A DNA stretch of 64,000 nucleotides, from the NCBI GenBank assembly GCA_029379385.1, contig CM055605.1, positions 1 to 64,000 on the forward strand. Direction: 5' to 3'. The position numbers and the translations under genes are program-made. This stretch comes from Quillaja saponaria. Taxonomy: Eukaryota > Streptophyta > Magnoliopsida > Fabales > Quillajaceae. Under the pieces are notes generated by a model. That model had not been told where the DNA came from and searched no databases. It saw only the letters and a program-made list of their open reading frames with translations. Shown here piece by piece: positions 38,157-51,268 of the stretch (positions are counted from its first letter, which is position 1; each line of letters starts with the position of its first letter).

Positions 38157-41100
38157 AAACACTAACCATAATAATGTTCTTTTATTAGGGTTTGCATGCA
38201 TGGGATTCATTAGGGTTTGCATGCATGCATGGGATTCATTAGGGTTTTCATGCATGGGGTGAATGGGGTGAATAGGGTGAATATGGTGAATGAGATGAAT
38301 ATAGTGAGTGGGATGAATGAAATGAATATAGTGAATGGGATGAATTTATTGCATGGGATTAGGGTGTAACTTTTGCCGGGAAACAAACCCTAACAATAAT
38401 ATTATTCTTTTCTAAGGGTTTCCATGCATCACATTAGGGTTCCAAGCATGGGATTATGGTTTCCATGCATGGGATTATGGTTTCCATGCATGGCTTTAGG
38501 GTTTGCATGCATGAGTTTACGCTTTATATTTTTATAATATTGGATGAATTTATTGCATGGGTCTAGGGTGTAACTTTTGGCGGGAAACTATTATTCTTTT
38601 ATTAGGGTTTACATGCATGGCTTTAGAGGTTGATGACAATATTGGAGTGAATGGCTTTAGGCTTTGCATTGCGTCAAACTAGGGTGTAACTTAGGGTAAA
38701 CATTCATGGGATTAGGGATTCCATTCATGGAATTAAGGTTGCATGCATGACATTAGGGTTTTCGTGCATAAGATTACGGTTTGCATGCATGCATAGGTTT
38801 AGGGTTGCTTGTTTGGGTTTAGGGTTGCATGCATGGATTTAAAGTTGCATGCTTGGGTTTAGAGTTGCATGCATGAGTTTACGGTTGCATGAATGGGTTT
38901 AGGGTTGCATGCATCAGTTTACGGTTGCATGAAAGGGTTTAGGGTTGCATGCATCAGTTTACGGTTTGCATGCATTGCTTTAAGGTTTGCATGCATGGCT
39001 TTAGGGGTTGATGGAAATATTGGAGTCAATACGGTGAATGCAAATATGGGTGTGAATCTAATGAATGAGTTGAATTTATTACATGAGATTTTGATGCCAT
39101 TTTTTGCGGCAAAATTATAAATTACAAATTTATAACATAGGATAAATTATTGGAAGGGACTAGGGTGTAACTTTCGGCGGGAAACTCTCCCTAACCATAA
39201 TATTACATACATTCATGCATGGCTTTAGGGTTTCATGCATGCATGAGTTTAGCCTTCGCATGCATGTGGACATGGCTTTAGGGTTGCATGCATGCACGCC
39301 TTTAGGGTTTCATGCATGCATGAGTTTAGCCTTTGCATGCATGTGGACATGGCTTTAGGGTTGCATGCACGCACGCCTTTATAGTTGCATGCATGCATGA
39401 GTTTAGTCTTTGCATGCATGTGGACATGGCTTTAGGGTTGCATGCATGCATGCCTTTAAGGTTGCATCCATGGCTTTATGGTTACATGCATGCATGCATG
39501 GTTTTAGGGTATGCATGCATGCATGGTTTTAAGGTATGCATGCATGCATGGCTTTTGGTATGCATGCATGCATGGCTTTAGGGTATGCATGCATGCATGG
39601 CTTTAGGGTTTGCATGCATGCATGGCTTTAGGGTTTGATGGAAATATTAGAGTGAATAGGGTGAATGACATGGATTAGAACATTGGAGTGAATAAGGTGA
39701 ATGGCTTTAGGCTTTGCATGCATGGCTTTATACATTTTCCTTGCATGCATGGGTTGAGTTTTGCATGCATGCATGGCTTTAAGGTTGCATGCATGCATGC
39801 CTTCATGGTTGCATGCATGCGTTTAGGCTTTGCATGCATGTATGACTTTAGGGTTTGCATGCAAGCATTCTTCACTTTAGGGTTTACATGCATGCATGGC
39901 TTGAGTTTTGCATGCATGCATGGCTTTAGGGTTGCATGCCCTTCATGGTTGCATGCATGAGTTTCGGCTTTGCATGCATGTATGACTTTAGGGTTTGCAT
40001 GCAAGCATTCTTAACTTTAGGGTTTACATGCATGCATGGCTTTAGGGTTTCCATGCATGCATTATGCACTTTAGGGTTTACATGCATGCATCCATGCCTT
40101 TAGGGTTTTCGTTCATGCATGCATCCATGGCTTTAGGGTTTTCATGCATGCATCCATGGATGGAATTAGAGTTTGCATGCATGAATGGAATTAAGGTTTA
40201 TATGCATGCATGGATAACATTAGGGTTTGCATGCATGCATCCATGGCTTTAGGGTTTGCATGCTTGCATTCTTCACATTAGGGTTTGCATGCTTGCATTC
40301 TTCACCTTAGGGTTTGCATGCTTGCATTCTTCACTTTAGGGTTTACATGCATGCATGGATGGCATTAGGGGTTTCATGCATGCATCCATGGCTTTAGGTG
40401 TAACTTTTGGCGGCAAACTAACCCTAACTATAATATTATTCTTTTCTTAAGGTTTCCATGCATGGGGATTAGGGTTTATGGTTACATGCATGGGTTTAGG
40501 GTTGCATGCATGACTTAAAGGTTTGCATGCATGGGTTTGGGGTTGCATGCATGACTTAAAGGTTTGCATGCATGACTTTCGGATTTGCATGCATGACTTT
40601 CGGATTTGCATGCATGGCTTTAGGGTTTCCATGCATGGCTTTAGGGTTGCATGCATGACTTAAAGGTTTGCTTGCATCACTTTAGGGTTTGCATGCATGC
40701 ATGCATGCATGCATTTAGGGGTTGATGTAAATATTGGAGTGAACGGGGTGAATGCAAATATTGGTGTGAATCGAATGAATGAGTTTAATTTATTGCATGG
40801 GACTACGGTGTAACTTTTGGCGGGAAACCATCCCTAACCATAATATTACATGCATTCATGCATGGTTTTAGGGTTTGCATGCATGTATTCTTGGCTTTAG
40901 GCTTTGCATGCATGCATGTATTCTAGGCTTTAGGGTTTGAACGCATGCATGGCTTTAGGGTTGCATGCATGAGTTTAGGCTTTGCATTTATGCATGTGGG
41001 CATGGCTTTCGGGTTGCATGCATGGCTTTATGGTTGCATGCATGCATGTGGGTATGGCTTTATGGTTGCATGCATGCATGTGGGTATGGCTTAAGGTTGC

Positions 41101-41544
41101 ATGCTTGCATATGGGTATAGCTTTAAGGTTGCATGCATGGCTCTATGGTTGTATGCATGCATGAGTTTAGACTTTGCATGCATCCATGCTTACATGCATG
41201 GCTTTAGGGTTGCATGCAAGCATTCTTCACTTTAGGGTTTGCATGCATGCATTCTTCACTTTAGGGTTTTCATGCATGCATTCTTCACTTTAGGGTTTTC
41301 ATGCATGCATCCGTGGCTTTAGGGTTTACATGCATGCATGGATGGAAGGAATTAAGGTTTACATGCATGCATGGATGGAGATTAAGGTTTACATGCATGC
41401 ATGGTTAAGTTTTTGCATGCATGCATGCATCCATGGTTTTAGGGTTTGCATGCATGCATCCATGGCATTAGTGAATGGGTTGAATTTATTACATACCATT
41501 TAGGTGTAACTTTTGGCGGGAAACTAGGGTTTGCATGCATGGGA
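38157..41544 (+). repeat. GCATGC / TTTAGGG block spanning the D-E unit boundary
   Basis: Same module as 27952-31308. It differs by loss of a duplicated 21-bp subunit (GAGTTTCGGCTTTGCATGCAT appears twice in C and D but once here, near 39960), an extra subunit near 41370, and loss of a few bases at 41090. Confidence 0.86.
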
Positions 41545-42426
41545 TTATGCCCAACATACCACCTTGCACCCATTATTTCATGTTTGTTTTGTTCCAATAT
41601 ATTTTTTTCCTTATTTTTTTTTCATACACTTCAATCCCTTCTACACGACCATATAAAACTTGTATTCATTGACCACTCCTATAATTCACAAAAAAATCGC
41701 CAAAATCTACCCCGTGGCCCATTTTTCTGCCATGCAAAACATTTTAAATTTCGCTACTTTGTTTTTTTTTCCCCAATTCCTTCTCTTCCACCCACAAAAT
41801 AATACACAGCAACATTTTAATCAATATGGGGTCACTCAATTGAATGGGGGTGAATATAGAAAATATAGTAAATGGGTCAATGTGATGAATGGGCTTAATG
41901 GGATGAAATGGGGGGTGCATAGGTGTGACTATGGGTGAATATTGTCAATGGGTGGTGATGGATGGTCAATGTTAAAATTTAGAGTGAACGGGGGTGAATT
42001 TATTACATGGGATTTAGGTGTAACTTTTTGGCGGGAAAATTATAAATTACAAATTTAAAGCATAGGATAAATTCTTTTTGCATGGGACTAGGGTGTACTT
42101 TCGGGGCGGGAAACTCCTCCCTAACCCTAAATTATTCTTTTCTTAAGGTTTACCATGCATTGGGATTAGGGTGATGGGTAGGGTTTGCATGAGCATTGAT
42201 GGTTTTTAGGGTTGCATGGATGCATTCTTGGCTTTAGGGTTTGCATGCATGACTTTAAGGCTTTGCATGCATGCATGACTTTAGGGTTTGCATGCATGCA
42301 TGCATTCTTCACTTTAGGGTTTACATGCATGCATGCATGGATGGCATTAGGGTTTTCATGCATGCATCCATGGCTTTCGGGTTTACATGCATGCATGAAT
42401 GGAATTAGGGTTTGCATGCATGCATG

Positions 42427-43242
42427 CCTTGTGTGAACAGTAACCCCCCTTATGGGCCCAGGCCCAACCATGGTTTTACCGAGCCGGGATATGGTATGCC
42501 CGGGCCTTAGATGGGCCTTGTGTGAACAGTAACCCCCTTATGGGCCCAGGCCCAACATGGTTTGACCGAGCCGGGATATGGTATGCCCGGGCCTTAGATG
42601 GGCCTTGTGTGAACAGTCACCCTTTTTTATGGGCCCGGGCCCAACAATTGTTTACCGGGCCGGGCTTGAGTATGCTCGGGCCGTGCTATGGTATGCCCGG
42701 GCCGTAGATGGGCCTTGGGTGAATAGTAACCCCCTTTATGGGCCCGGGCCCAACAATAGTTTTATTGGGTCTGGCTCGGGTTTTACCGGGCCGGGCTATG
42801 GTATGCCCTGGCCTTAGATGGACCTTGTATGAACAGTAATTCCCTTTATGGGCCCAGGCCCAACAATGGTTTTACCGGGTCTGGCTCGGGTTTTCCCGGG
42901 CCTTAGATGGGCCTTATGTGAACAGTAACCCCCCTTATGGGCCCAGGCCCAACAATGGTTTTACCGAGCCGGGATATGATATGCCCGGGCCTTAGATGGG
43001 CCTTGTGTGAATAGTAACTTCCTTTATGGGCCCAAGCCCAACAACAGTTTTATTGGGTCTGGCTCGGGTTTTACCGGGCCGGGCTATGGTATGCCCGGGC
43101 CTTAGATTGGCCTTGTGTGAACAGTAACCCCCTTTATGGGCCCAGGCCCAACAATGGTTTTACCGGGCTAGGCTTGGGTTTTACCAGGCCAGGCTATGCT
43201 TTACCCGAGCCTTAGATTGGCCTTGTGTGAACAGTAACCTCA
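42427..43242 (+). repeat. GC-rich tandem array (copy E)
   Basis: Same length as copies C and D, but several subunits carry substitutions. The AAACCATCGAGTAGGG subunit of copies A-D is replaced by a regular TTTTACCGGGTCTGGCTCGGG form near 42870. This suggests that copy E keeps an older state or received a conversion tract. Confidence 0.85.
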
Positions 43243-45801
43243 CTTCTAACCCCAAGACAAGATTTAACTTAGGCGTTAACTTAAGTATGAATAACACCAG
43301 GTTGGCCAGAGCACACCAGTTAGGTGTAGCGAGAGACCGAGTAGGGTTCACCCATATCCTCAAAAGGCTCAGATTGGACTACAACCCCACCACTATAACC
43401 CAACTCCCAACTTTGGTAAAGATAGGGACGAGGTTGGCCAAACACACAAGTTAGGTGTAGCATGGCACCAAATAATGTTCATCCAGACTCTCCAAGGCTT
43501 TACAACCTAACTCAGCTCCCAACTTCAGTGAAGACGAGACAAGGTTGGCCCAAACACACTAATTAGGGTAGAAAGGGACCGAACAGGGTTCACCTAGACT
43601 CTCCTAGGGCTTAGAAGCCAAACCCAGCACCCAACAGCATTCAAGATGAGGACGAGGTTGGCCCAAACACACCAGTTAGGTGTAGCAAGGCATCGAGTAG
43701 GGTTCATCCCACACTCTCCAAGGGTTAGAAGGCACAACCCAGCACCCAATGGATCCCAAGAAGGGGACGGGTACCACTAAACACACCAGTAGGTGTAGTA
43801 AGACACTTAAGTGAAGATGGGGACAGAGCTTGCCCAAAACACAACCATTTAGGTTGTAGAAGGGACACCGACTGCGTTCAACCAACTCTCCACGGGTTGG
43901 AAGACAACCAGCACGAACTTAAGTCAGATAGGAAGAACGAGGATGGCCCATACACAACCAGTTAGGTGTTAGCTGGGCCTCGAGTGAGGTTCCACCCAGG
44001 ATCTTCTAGGGACGAGGTTGGCCCATACACACAAGTTAGGTGGGTAGACATGGCATGAAAAGGGTTAACCCACACTCTCAAGGGTTTTAGAGCCAACCAA
44101 GCACCTAACTTAAGCAAAGACGGGGACTAGGATCGGGCCCATCAACACAGTTAGATAGTAGCTGGCCCTCAAGTAGGATCACCCACACTCTCCCAAGGGC
44201 ACAATCCACCCCAACTCCCAACCTTCAGACAAGATAGGGATGACGTTGGCCCAGGCTTCCATTAGGTGTAGCAGGCCCTCAAATAGGGTTCGCACACACT
44301 CTCCAACGGTTTAGAAGCTGAACTAGCTCCCAACTTAAGACAAGATGGGGACGAGGTTGGCCCATCCATACCATTTAGGTGTAGCAGGAAATCTAACAAC
44401 GTTCACCCAAACTCGCCAAGGGTTTAGAAGCTGAACCTCTTCCCAACTTAAACCAAGATGGGGACGAGGTTGGCCCATTCACACCAGTTAGGTGTAGCAA
44501 GTCCTCGACTAGGGTTACCCAGACTCTCCAAGGGTTTAGAAGCCAACCCAGCTCCCAACTTTAGCCAAGATGAGGACGAGGTTGGCCCATCCACACTAGT
44601 TAGGTGTAGCAGGCCCTCGAGTAGGGTTCACACACACTCCCCAAGGGTTTAGAAGCCAACCAAGCACCTAACTTAAGCAAAGACGGGGACTAGGTGGGCC
44701 CATCAACACCAGTTAGAAGTAGCTGGCCCTCAAGTAGGATTCACCCACACTCTCCAAAGGTGCACAATCCACCCCAACTCCCAACTTAAGACAAGATAGG
44801 GATGACGTTGGCCCAGGCTTCCATTAGGTGTAGCAGGCCCTCAAATAGGGTTCGCACACACTCTCCAACGGTTTAGAAGCTGAACTAGCTCCCAACTTAA
44901 GACAAGATGGGGACGAGGTTGGCCCATCCATACCATTTAGGTGTAGCAGGAAATCTAACAACGTTCACCCAAACTCGCCAAGGGTTTAGAAGCTGAACCT
45001 CTTCCCAACTTAAACCAAGATGGGGACGAGGTTGGCCCATTCACACCAGTTAGGTGTAGCAAGTCCTCGACTAGGGTTACCCAGACTCTCCAAGGGTTTA
45101 GAAGCCAACCCAGCTCCCAACTTTAGCCAAGATGAGGACGAGGTTGGCCCATCCACACTAGTTAGGTGTAGCAGGCCCTCGAGTAGGGTTCACACACACT
45201 CCCCAAGGGTTTAGAAGCCGACTCAGCTCCCAACTTAAGCCACGATGGGGACGAGGTTGGCCCATCCACACTAGTTAGGTGTAGCAGGCCCTCGAGTACG
45301 GTTCACACACACTCCCCAACTGTTTAGAAGCCGAACCAACTCCCAACTTAAGCCAAGGTGAGGACGAGGTTGGCCCATCCACACCAGTTAGGTGTAGCAG
45401 GCCCTCGAGTAGGGTTCACACACACTCCCCAAAGGGTTTAGAAGCCGACTCAGCTCCCAACTTAAGCCAAGATGGGGACGAGGTTGGGCCATCCACACCC
45501 GTTAGGTGTAGCAGGCCCTCGAGTACGGTTCACACAAACTCCCCAAGGGTTTAGAAGACGACCCAGCTCCCAACTTAAGCCAAGATGAGGACGAGGTTGG
45601 CCCATCCACACTAGTTAGGTGTAGCAGGCCCTCGAATAGGGTTCACACACACTCCCCAAGGGTTTAGAAGCCGACTTAGCTCCCAACTTAAGCCAAGATG
45701 TGACTAGGTGGGCCCATACACACCAGTTAGGTGTAGCAGGCCCTCGAGTAGGGTTCACCCACCCTCTCCAAGTGTTTAGATCCCCACACACCACGATCAC
45801 A
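43243..45801 (+). repeat. 113-bp tandem array (copy E), expanded
   Basis: About 1 kb longer than in copies A-D. It includes an imperfect direct duplication of about 562 bp, or five subunits (44096-44658 and 44659-45220), with a private TTGGCCCAGGCTTCCATTAGG variant in both halves. The stretch 43700-44260 carries many single-base indels. Confidence 0.86.
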
Positions 45802-45906
45802 CCTAACCCTAACCCTAACCCTAACCCTAACCCTAACCTAACCCTAACCCTAACCCTAACCCTAACCCTAACCCTAACCTAACCCTAACCCTAACCCTAA
45901 CCCTAA
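45802..45906 (-). repeat. Longest interstitial (TTAGGG)n-type tract (copy E)
   Basis: About 105 bp of CCCTAA hexamers interrupted by two CCTAA slips. The CCGTAA variant of copies A-D is absent. It ends in CCCTAAAACC, the only point in these tracts with a CCCTAAA heptamer. Confidence 0.92.
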
Positions 45907-47405
45907 AACCTCCAACCTTGGCACTTAGGCAATTGTTAAGCACATATGGCCAATGGTTGGTCATCTCACAAAAGGGCCAACATAGCAACCCCAAATTTCA
46001 TAGCACAAACTCCTGTCCATTCCTAGCTATCAAAAACACGTGAAAACTTAGAAAGTGTGATTTCCCATTGGTAAAATGACCAAAACCTTGCACCACAAAA
46101 CGTAGGGGCATTTCGGTCATTTCATCAAAAATCACAAAAAACACCAAAATTATGACGTGACCCAATTTCAACCACTTAAAACAATTACACTAACACTCCA
46201 AACAGCGCCATCACCAAAAATTGGACCATTGGTAGGCAAAGTGTCAAGAAATACGCATAGGGGCAAATCGGTCATTTCACAAGATAGTGCAAAAGTCACC
46301 CAAATGTTGTCCAAATCTAATTTTGAGCATCCCAAGCCAACCCTAGGGCCCTGGAGGGTAAAAAGGGTCATTGACCACGCCCACAAAGGATGCCTTGTTT
46401 TGTGGATAGGAGTAGTTTGTGTTTGAAACTTTGGAGGGGCATAACTTTGTGCTCGGGTGTCCAAATCAAGCCTTTTTTTTGTTTCCATTGCGCGTAATCA
46501 TTTTTTTACCCTTCCAAATAGGGTTTTTTTTGGCCTCAGTTGACTTTTTTTGGCACTTTGATCCCATTTTTCTCCAACCCGCCAAACCCCAATCAAAATT
46601 CCAAGAAAATGATTCATAGATACCTTCCCAAAAACCAATAATCTAGCCCCCACTTGCCTTATTTCGAAAAAAAAAAAATTTGCCTACAGCCTAAACACAA
46701 ATTCATTATTTTATGTAATTTTTTTCCCCTTTTTTTTTTCATTATTTTTTTTCCCTGCCCTTTCACTCCCTCTTGATCTCCAAACAAAAATTGCATTCAT
46801 TTACCTCACCCATAATTCGGAAAAATTCCCCAAAATGTGCCCAGCGGTGTGACTTTTATGCCCACCACAGCACCTTGCACCCATTATTTTATGTTCGTTT
46901 TTTTGCCCAAATTTTTTTTTTTCTTATTTTTTTTTCGTACAATTCAATCCCTTCTACATGACCATGTAAAACTTGTATTCATTGACCACTCCTATAATTC
47001 ACGAAAAATCGCCAAAAACAGCCACGTGGCCATTTTCTAGACATGCAAAACAATGAAATTTGCCCACCTTCTTTCTTTTCCCCAATTCCTTCTATTCCAG
47101 CCACACAATATACACACCAACATTCCAATCAATATAGGGTCACTTAAATGAATGGGGTGAATAGAGTGAATGGGATGAATAGGGTGAATATAGTGAATAG
47201 GATGAATGGGGTGAATATAGTGAATGGGATCAATTACTACAATTTATTTTATTTTGGTGGGATAATCGATTTTCAAATTTATCGACATAATCGATTTTCG
47301 AAATTGACAACAAAATCGAATATCGAATTTGGCAGGATAATCGATTTTCAAATTTGGCAGGATAATCGATTTTCAAATTTGGCGGGATACTCGATTTTCA
47401 AATTT

Positions 47406-50400
47406 AATGCATAGGATTGATTAGGGTTTTCATGCATAGGATTGATTACGATTTGCATGCATGGGATTGATTACGGTTGCATACATGCATGGGATTCATT
47501 AAGGTTTGCATGCATGGGATTCATTAAGGTTTACATGCATGGGAATTAAGGTTTCAATGCATGGGAATATGATGAATGTGGTGAATGGAAATATTACATG
47601 ACACAAATGGGATGAACAAAGTGAGTAGCATGAATGAAAGTCATAGGATGAATATAGTGAGTATCATGAATATAGTGAAGTAGCATGAATGGAAGTCATA
47701 GGATGAATATAGTAAGTAGGATGAATGGAAGTAATGGATGAATTTATTGCATGGGATTATAGTGTAACTTTTGGCGGGAAAATTATATAATACATTTTAT
47801 TGCATGGGCCTAGGGTGTAACTTTTGGCGAGAAACAAACCCTAACCATAATATTATTCTTTTCTAAGGGTTTCCATGCATCACATTAGGGTTCCAATCAT
47901 GGGATTAGGGTTTGCATGCATGCATGAGTTTACGCTTTCAATTTTTATAACATTAGATGAATTTATTGCATGGGTCTAGGGTGTAACTTTTGGTGGGAAA
48001 CTAACCCTAACCATAATAATATTCTTTTATTAGGGTTTACATGCATGGGATTAGGGTTTCCATGCATGGCTTTAGAGGTTGATGGAAATATTGGAGTGAA
48101 TGGCTTTAAGCTTTGCATGCTTGGCTTTAGGCTTTGCATGCATGCATGCTTCGCTTTAGGGTGAATGGGGGGATGAATGGGGTGAATGGAAATATTAGAG
48201 TGAATGGGGTGAATTTTTTGCATGGGATTTAGGTGTAACTTTTGACAGAAAAATTACAAGTTACATATTTATAACATGGGATAAATTTAGGGTTGCATGC
48301 ATGAGTGGGGGCTTTGCATGCATGTAATTTAAGGTGAACGCAAATATTGGAGTGAATCGTTGAATTTATTGCATGGGATTTGGGTATAACTTTTGGCGGG
48401 AAAATTATAAATTACATATTTATAACATGGGGATAAATTTATTGCGTGAAACTAGGGTGTAACTTAGGGTAAAAATGCATGGGATTAGGGTTTCCATTCA
48501 TGGAATTAAGGTTGCATGCATGAGATTAGGGTTTCCATGCATGCCTTTAAAGTTGCATGCATAGGTTTAGGGTTGCATGCATGGATTTAAAGTTGCATGC
48601 ATGAGTTTAGTGTTTGCATGCATGGATTTAGGGTTGCATGCATGGGTTAAGGATTGCATGCATGAGTTTAAGGTTTGCATGCAAGCATGCATGGCTTTAT
48701 GGTGAATGGAAATATTGGAGTCAATGGGGTGAATATATTGAATGGGGTGAATGAGAATATTAGGGTCAATAGCTTAAATTTATTGCAAACAATTAAGGTG
48801 TAACTTTTGGCGGGAATATTAACCCTAACATATTTATAGCTTCAAACGAATGGGAATAATGGAATGAATGGGATGAATGGGAATAATAGGATCAATCGAA
48901 AAATTTATTGCATGGGATTAGGGTTTGCATAACAAACAACTATATTACACCTTTACGGTGAATATGCATGCATGGCTTTAAGGGTTCATGCAAATATTAA
49001 AGTGAATGAAAGGAATGGGTTTAATTTATTACATAGGATTTAGGTGTAACTTTTGGCAGAAAACTAACCCTAACTATAATATTATTCTTTTCTTAGGGTT
49101 TCCATGCATGGGGATTAGGGTTTATGGTTACATGCATGGCTTTAGAGGTTGATGGAAATATTGGAGTGAATGGGGTGAATGCAAATATTGGTGTGAATCG
49201 AATGAATGAGTTGAATTTATTGCATGGGATTTTGATGTAATTTTTTGTGGGAAAATTATAAATTACAAATTTATAACATAGGATAAATTATTGCAAGGGA
49301 CTAGGGTGTAACTTTCGGCGGGAAACTCTCTCTAACCATAATATTACATACATTCATGCATGGTTTTAGGGTTTGCATGCATGCATGCATGGCTTTAGGG
49401 TTGCATGCATGAGTTTAGCCTTTGCATGCATGTGGGCATGGCTTTAGGGTTGCATGCATGCATGAGTTTAGCCTTTGCATGCATCCATGCATGCATGCAT
49501 GGCTTTAGGGTTGCATGCATGCATGAGTTTAGCCTTTGCATGCATGAGTTTAGCCTTTGCATGCCTTTAGGGTTGCATCCATGGCTTTATGGTTACATGC
49601 ATGCATGAGTTTAGGGTTTGCATGCATCCATTCTTCACTTTAGGGTTTGCATGCATGCATTCTTCACTTTAGGGTTTACATGCATGCATAGATGGTATTA
49701 GGGTTTTCATGCATGCATCCATGGCTTTAGGGTTTACATGCATGCATGAATGGAATTAGGGTTTGCATGGATGGATGGAAATAGGGTTTACATGCATGCA
49801 TGGTTAAGGCTTTGCATGCATGCATGCATCCATGGCTTTAGGGTTTGCATGCATGCATGGATGGCATTAGGCTTTGCATGCATGCATTAGTGGCATTACT
49901 GTTTGCATGCATGGGATTAGGGTTTGCATGCTTGGTTTTAGGCTTTGCATGCATGCATGCTTCGCTTTAGGGTGAATGGGGTGAATTTTTTGCATGGGAT
50001 TTGGGTGTAACTTTTGGCCGAAAAATTATAAATTACATATTCATAACATGGGACAAATTTATTACATGAAACTAGGGTGTAACTTTGGGCGGGAAACTAA
50101 CCATAACCATAATATTTTTCTTTTCTTAAGGTAAACATGCATGGGATTACGGTTTCCATTAATGGAATTATGGTTGCATGCATAAGATTAGGGTTTCCAT
50201 GCATGGCTTTAGGGATGCATGGCCTTAGGGATGCATGGCTTTGGGGTTGCTTGCATGCATGCCTTTAGGGTTGCATGCTTAGGTTTAAGGTTGCATGAAT
50301 GGCTTTAGGATTGCATGCAAGAGTTTAGGGTTTGCATGCAAGCAGGCATGGCTTTAGAGTGAATGGAAATATTAGATTAAATGGGGTGAATATAGTGAAT

Positions 50401-50794
50401 GGGAATATTAGGGTCAATGGGAATATTACAGTGAATACCTTAAATTTATTGCATACAATTAGGGTGTAACTTTTGGCGGGAATATTTATCCTAACATATT
50501 TATAGCTTCGAACGAATGGGAATAATGGAATGAATGGGATAAATGGGAATAATAGGATCAATGGGAATAGTAGGATGAATCAAAAAATTTATTGCATGGG
50601 ATTAGGGTTTGCATGACAACCAACTATATTGTACCTGTTATTTTATGTCATGCGTGCCTTTAGGGTCAATATGCATTCATGGCTTTAAGGGTTCATGAAA
50701 ATATTGGAGTGAATGCAAATATTAGAGTGAATGGGTTGAATTTATTACATACCATTTAGGTGTAACTTTTGGCGGGAAACTAGGGTTTGCATGC
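47406..50794 (+). repeat. Diverged GCATGC / TTTAGGG block, copy F
   Basis: The repeat is degenerate, with many GGGATTAGGGTTTGCATGCAT-like units and several GTGTAACTTTTGGC(G/A)-type motifs (for example near 47766, 47815, 48402, 49046 and 50759). It corresponds to the second half of full units plus the start of the next, but lacks clean GGGAATTC/AGGCCT and 18-bp arrays. Confidence 0.8.
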
Positions 50795-51268
50795 ATGGGA
50801 TTATGCCCAACATACCACCTTGCACCCATTATTTCATGTTTGTTTTTTTTTCCAATATATTTTTTTCCTTATTTTTTATTTTCATACACTTCAATCCCCT
50901 CTACACGACCATGTAAAACTTGTATTCATTGACCACTCCTATAATTCACAAAAAATCGCCAAAATCTGCCCCGTGGCCATTTTTCTGCCATTCAAAACAA
51001 TGAAATTTGGCCACTTTCTTTTTTTTTTCCCCAATTCCTTCTTTTCCACCCACAAAATATACACAGCAACAAATATATATATTTTTTTTTTTGGTGGGAT
51101 AATCAATTTTCAAAATTGCCAACAAAATCGAATATCGAATTTGTCGGGATAATCGAATTTCAAAATTGGCGAGGTAATTGCATTTCGCATTTGGCGGGAT
51201 AATCGAATTTCGTATTTGGCGGGATAATCGAATTTCAAATTTGGTGGGATAATCGAATTTCAAATTTC

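Larger units (their letters stand above)
29417..39646 (+). repeat. Full satellite unit copy D (10,230 bp)
   Basis: This copy is nearly identical to copy C. Visible differences include an extra A at about 31455, an extra T in the run near 31530, fewer GGGAATTC subunits (37180-37580), an extra 18-bp-type unit near 37975-38010, and a short change near 37720. The unit is complete and in head-to-tail orientation. Confidence 0.93.
39647..47405 (+). repeat. Satellite unit copy E, indel-rich with an expanded 113-bp array
   Basis: It starts with the common landmark and keeps unit order through the first ATCGAT array. The 113-bp array is about 1 kb longer than in other copies, the hexamer telomere tract is the longest in the window, and the poly-A run is absent. 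Two stretches (41690-42200 and 43700-44260) are crowded with single-base insertions and deletions absent from copies A-D. Confidence 0.88.
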
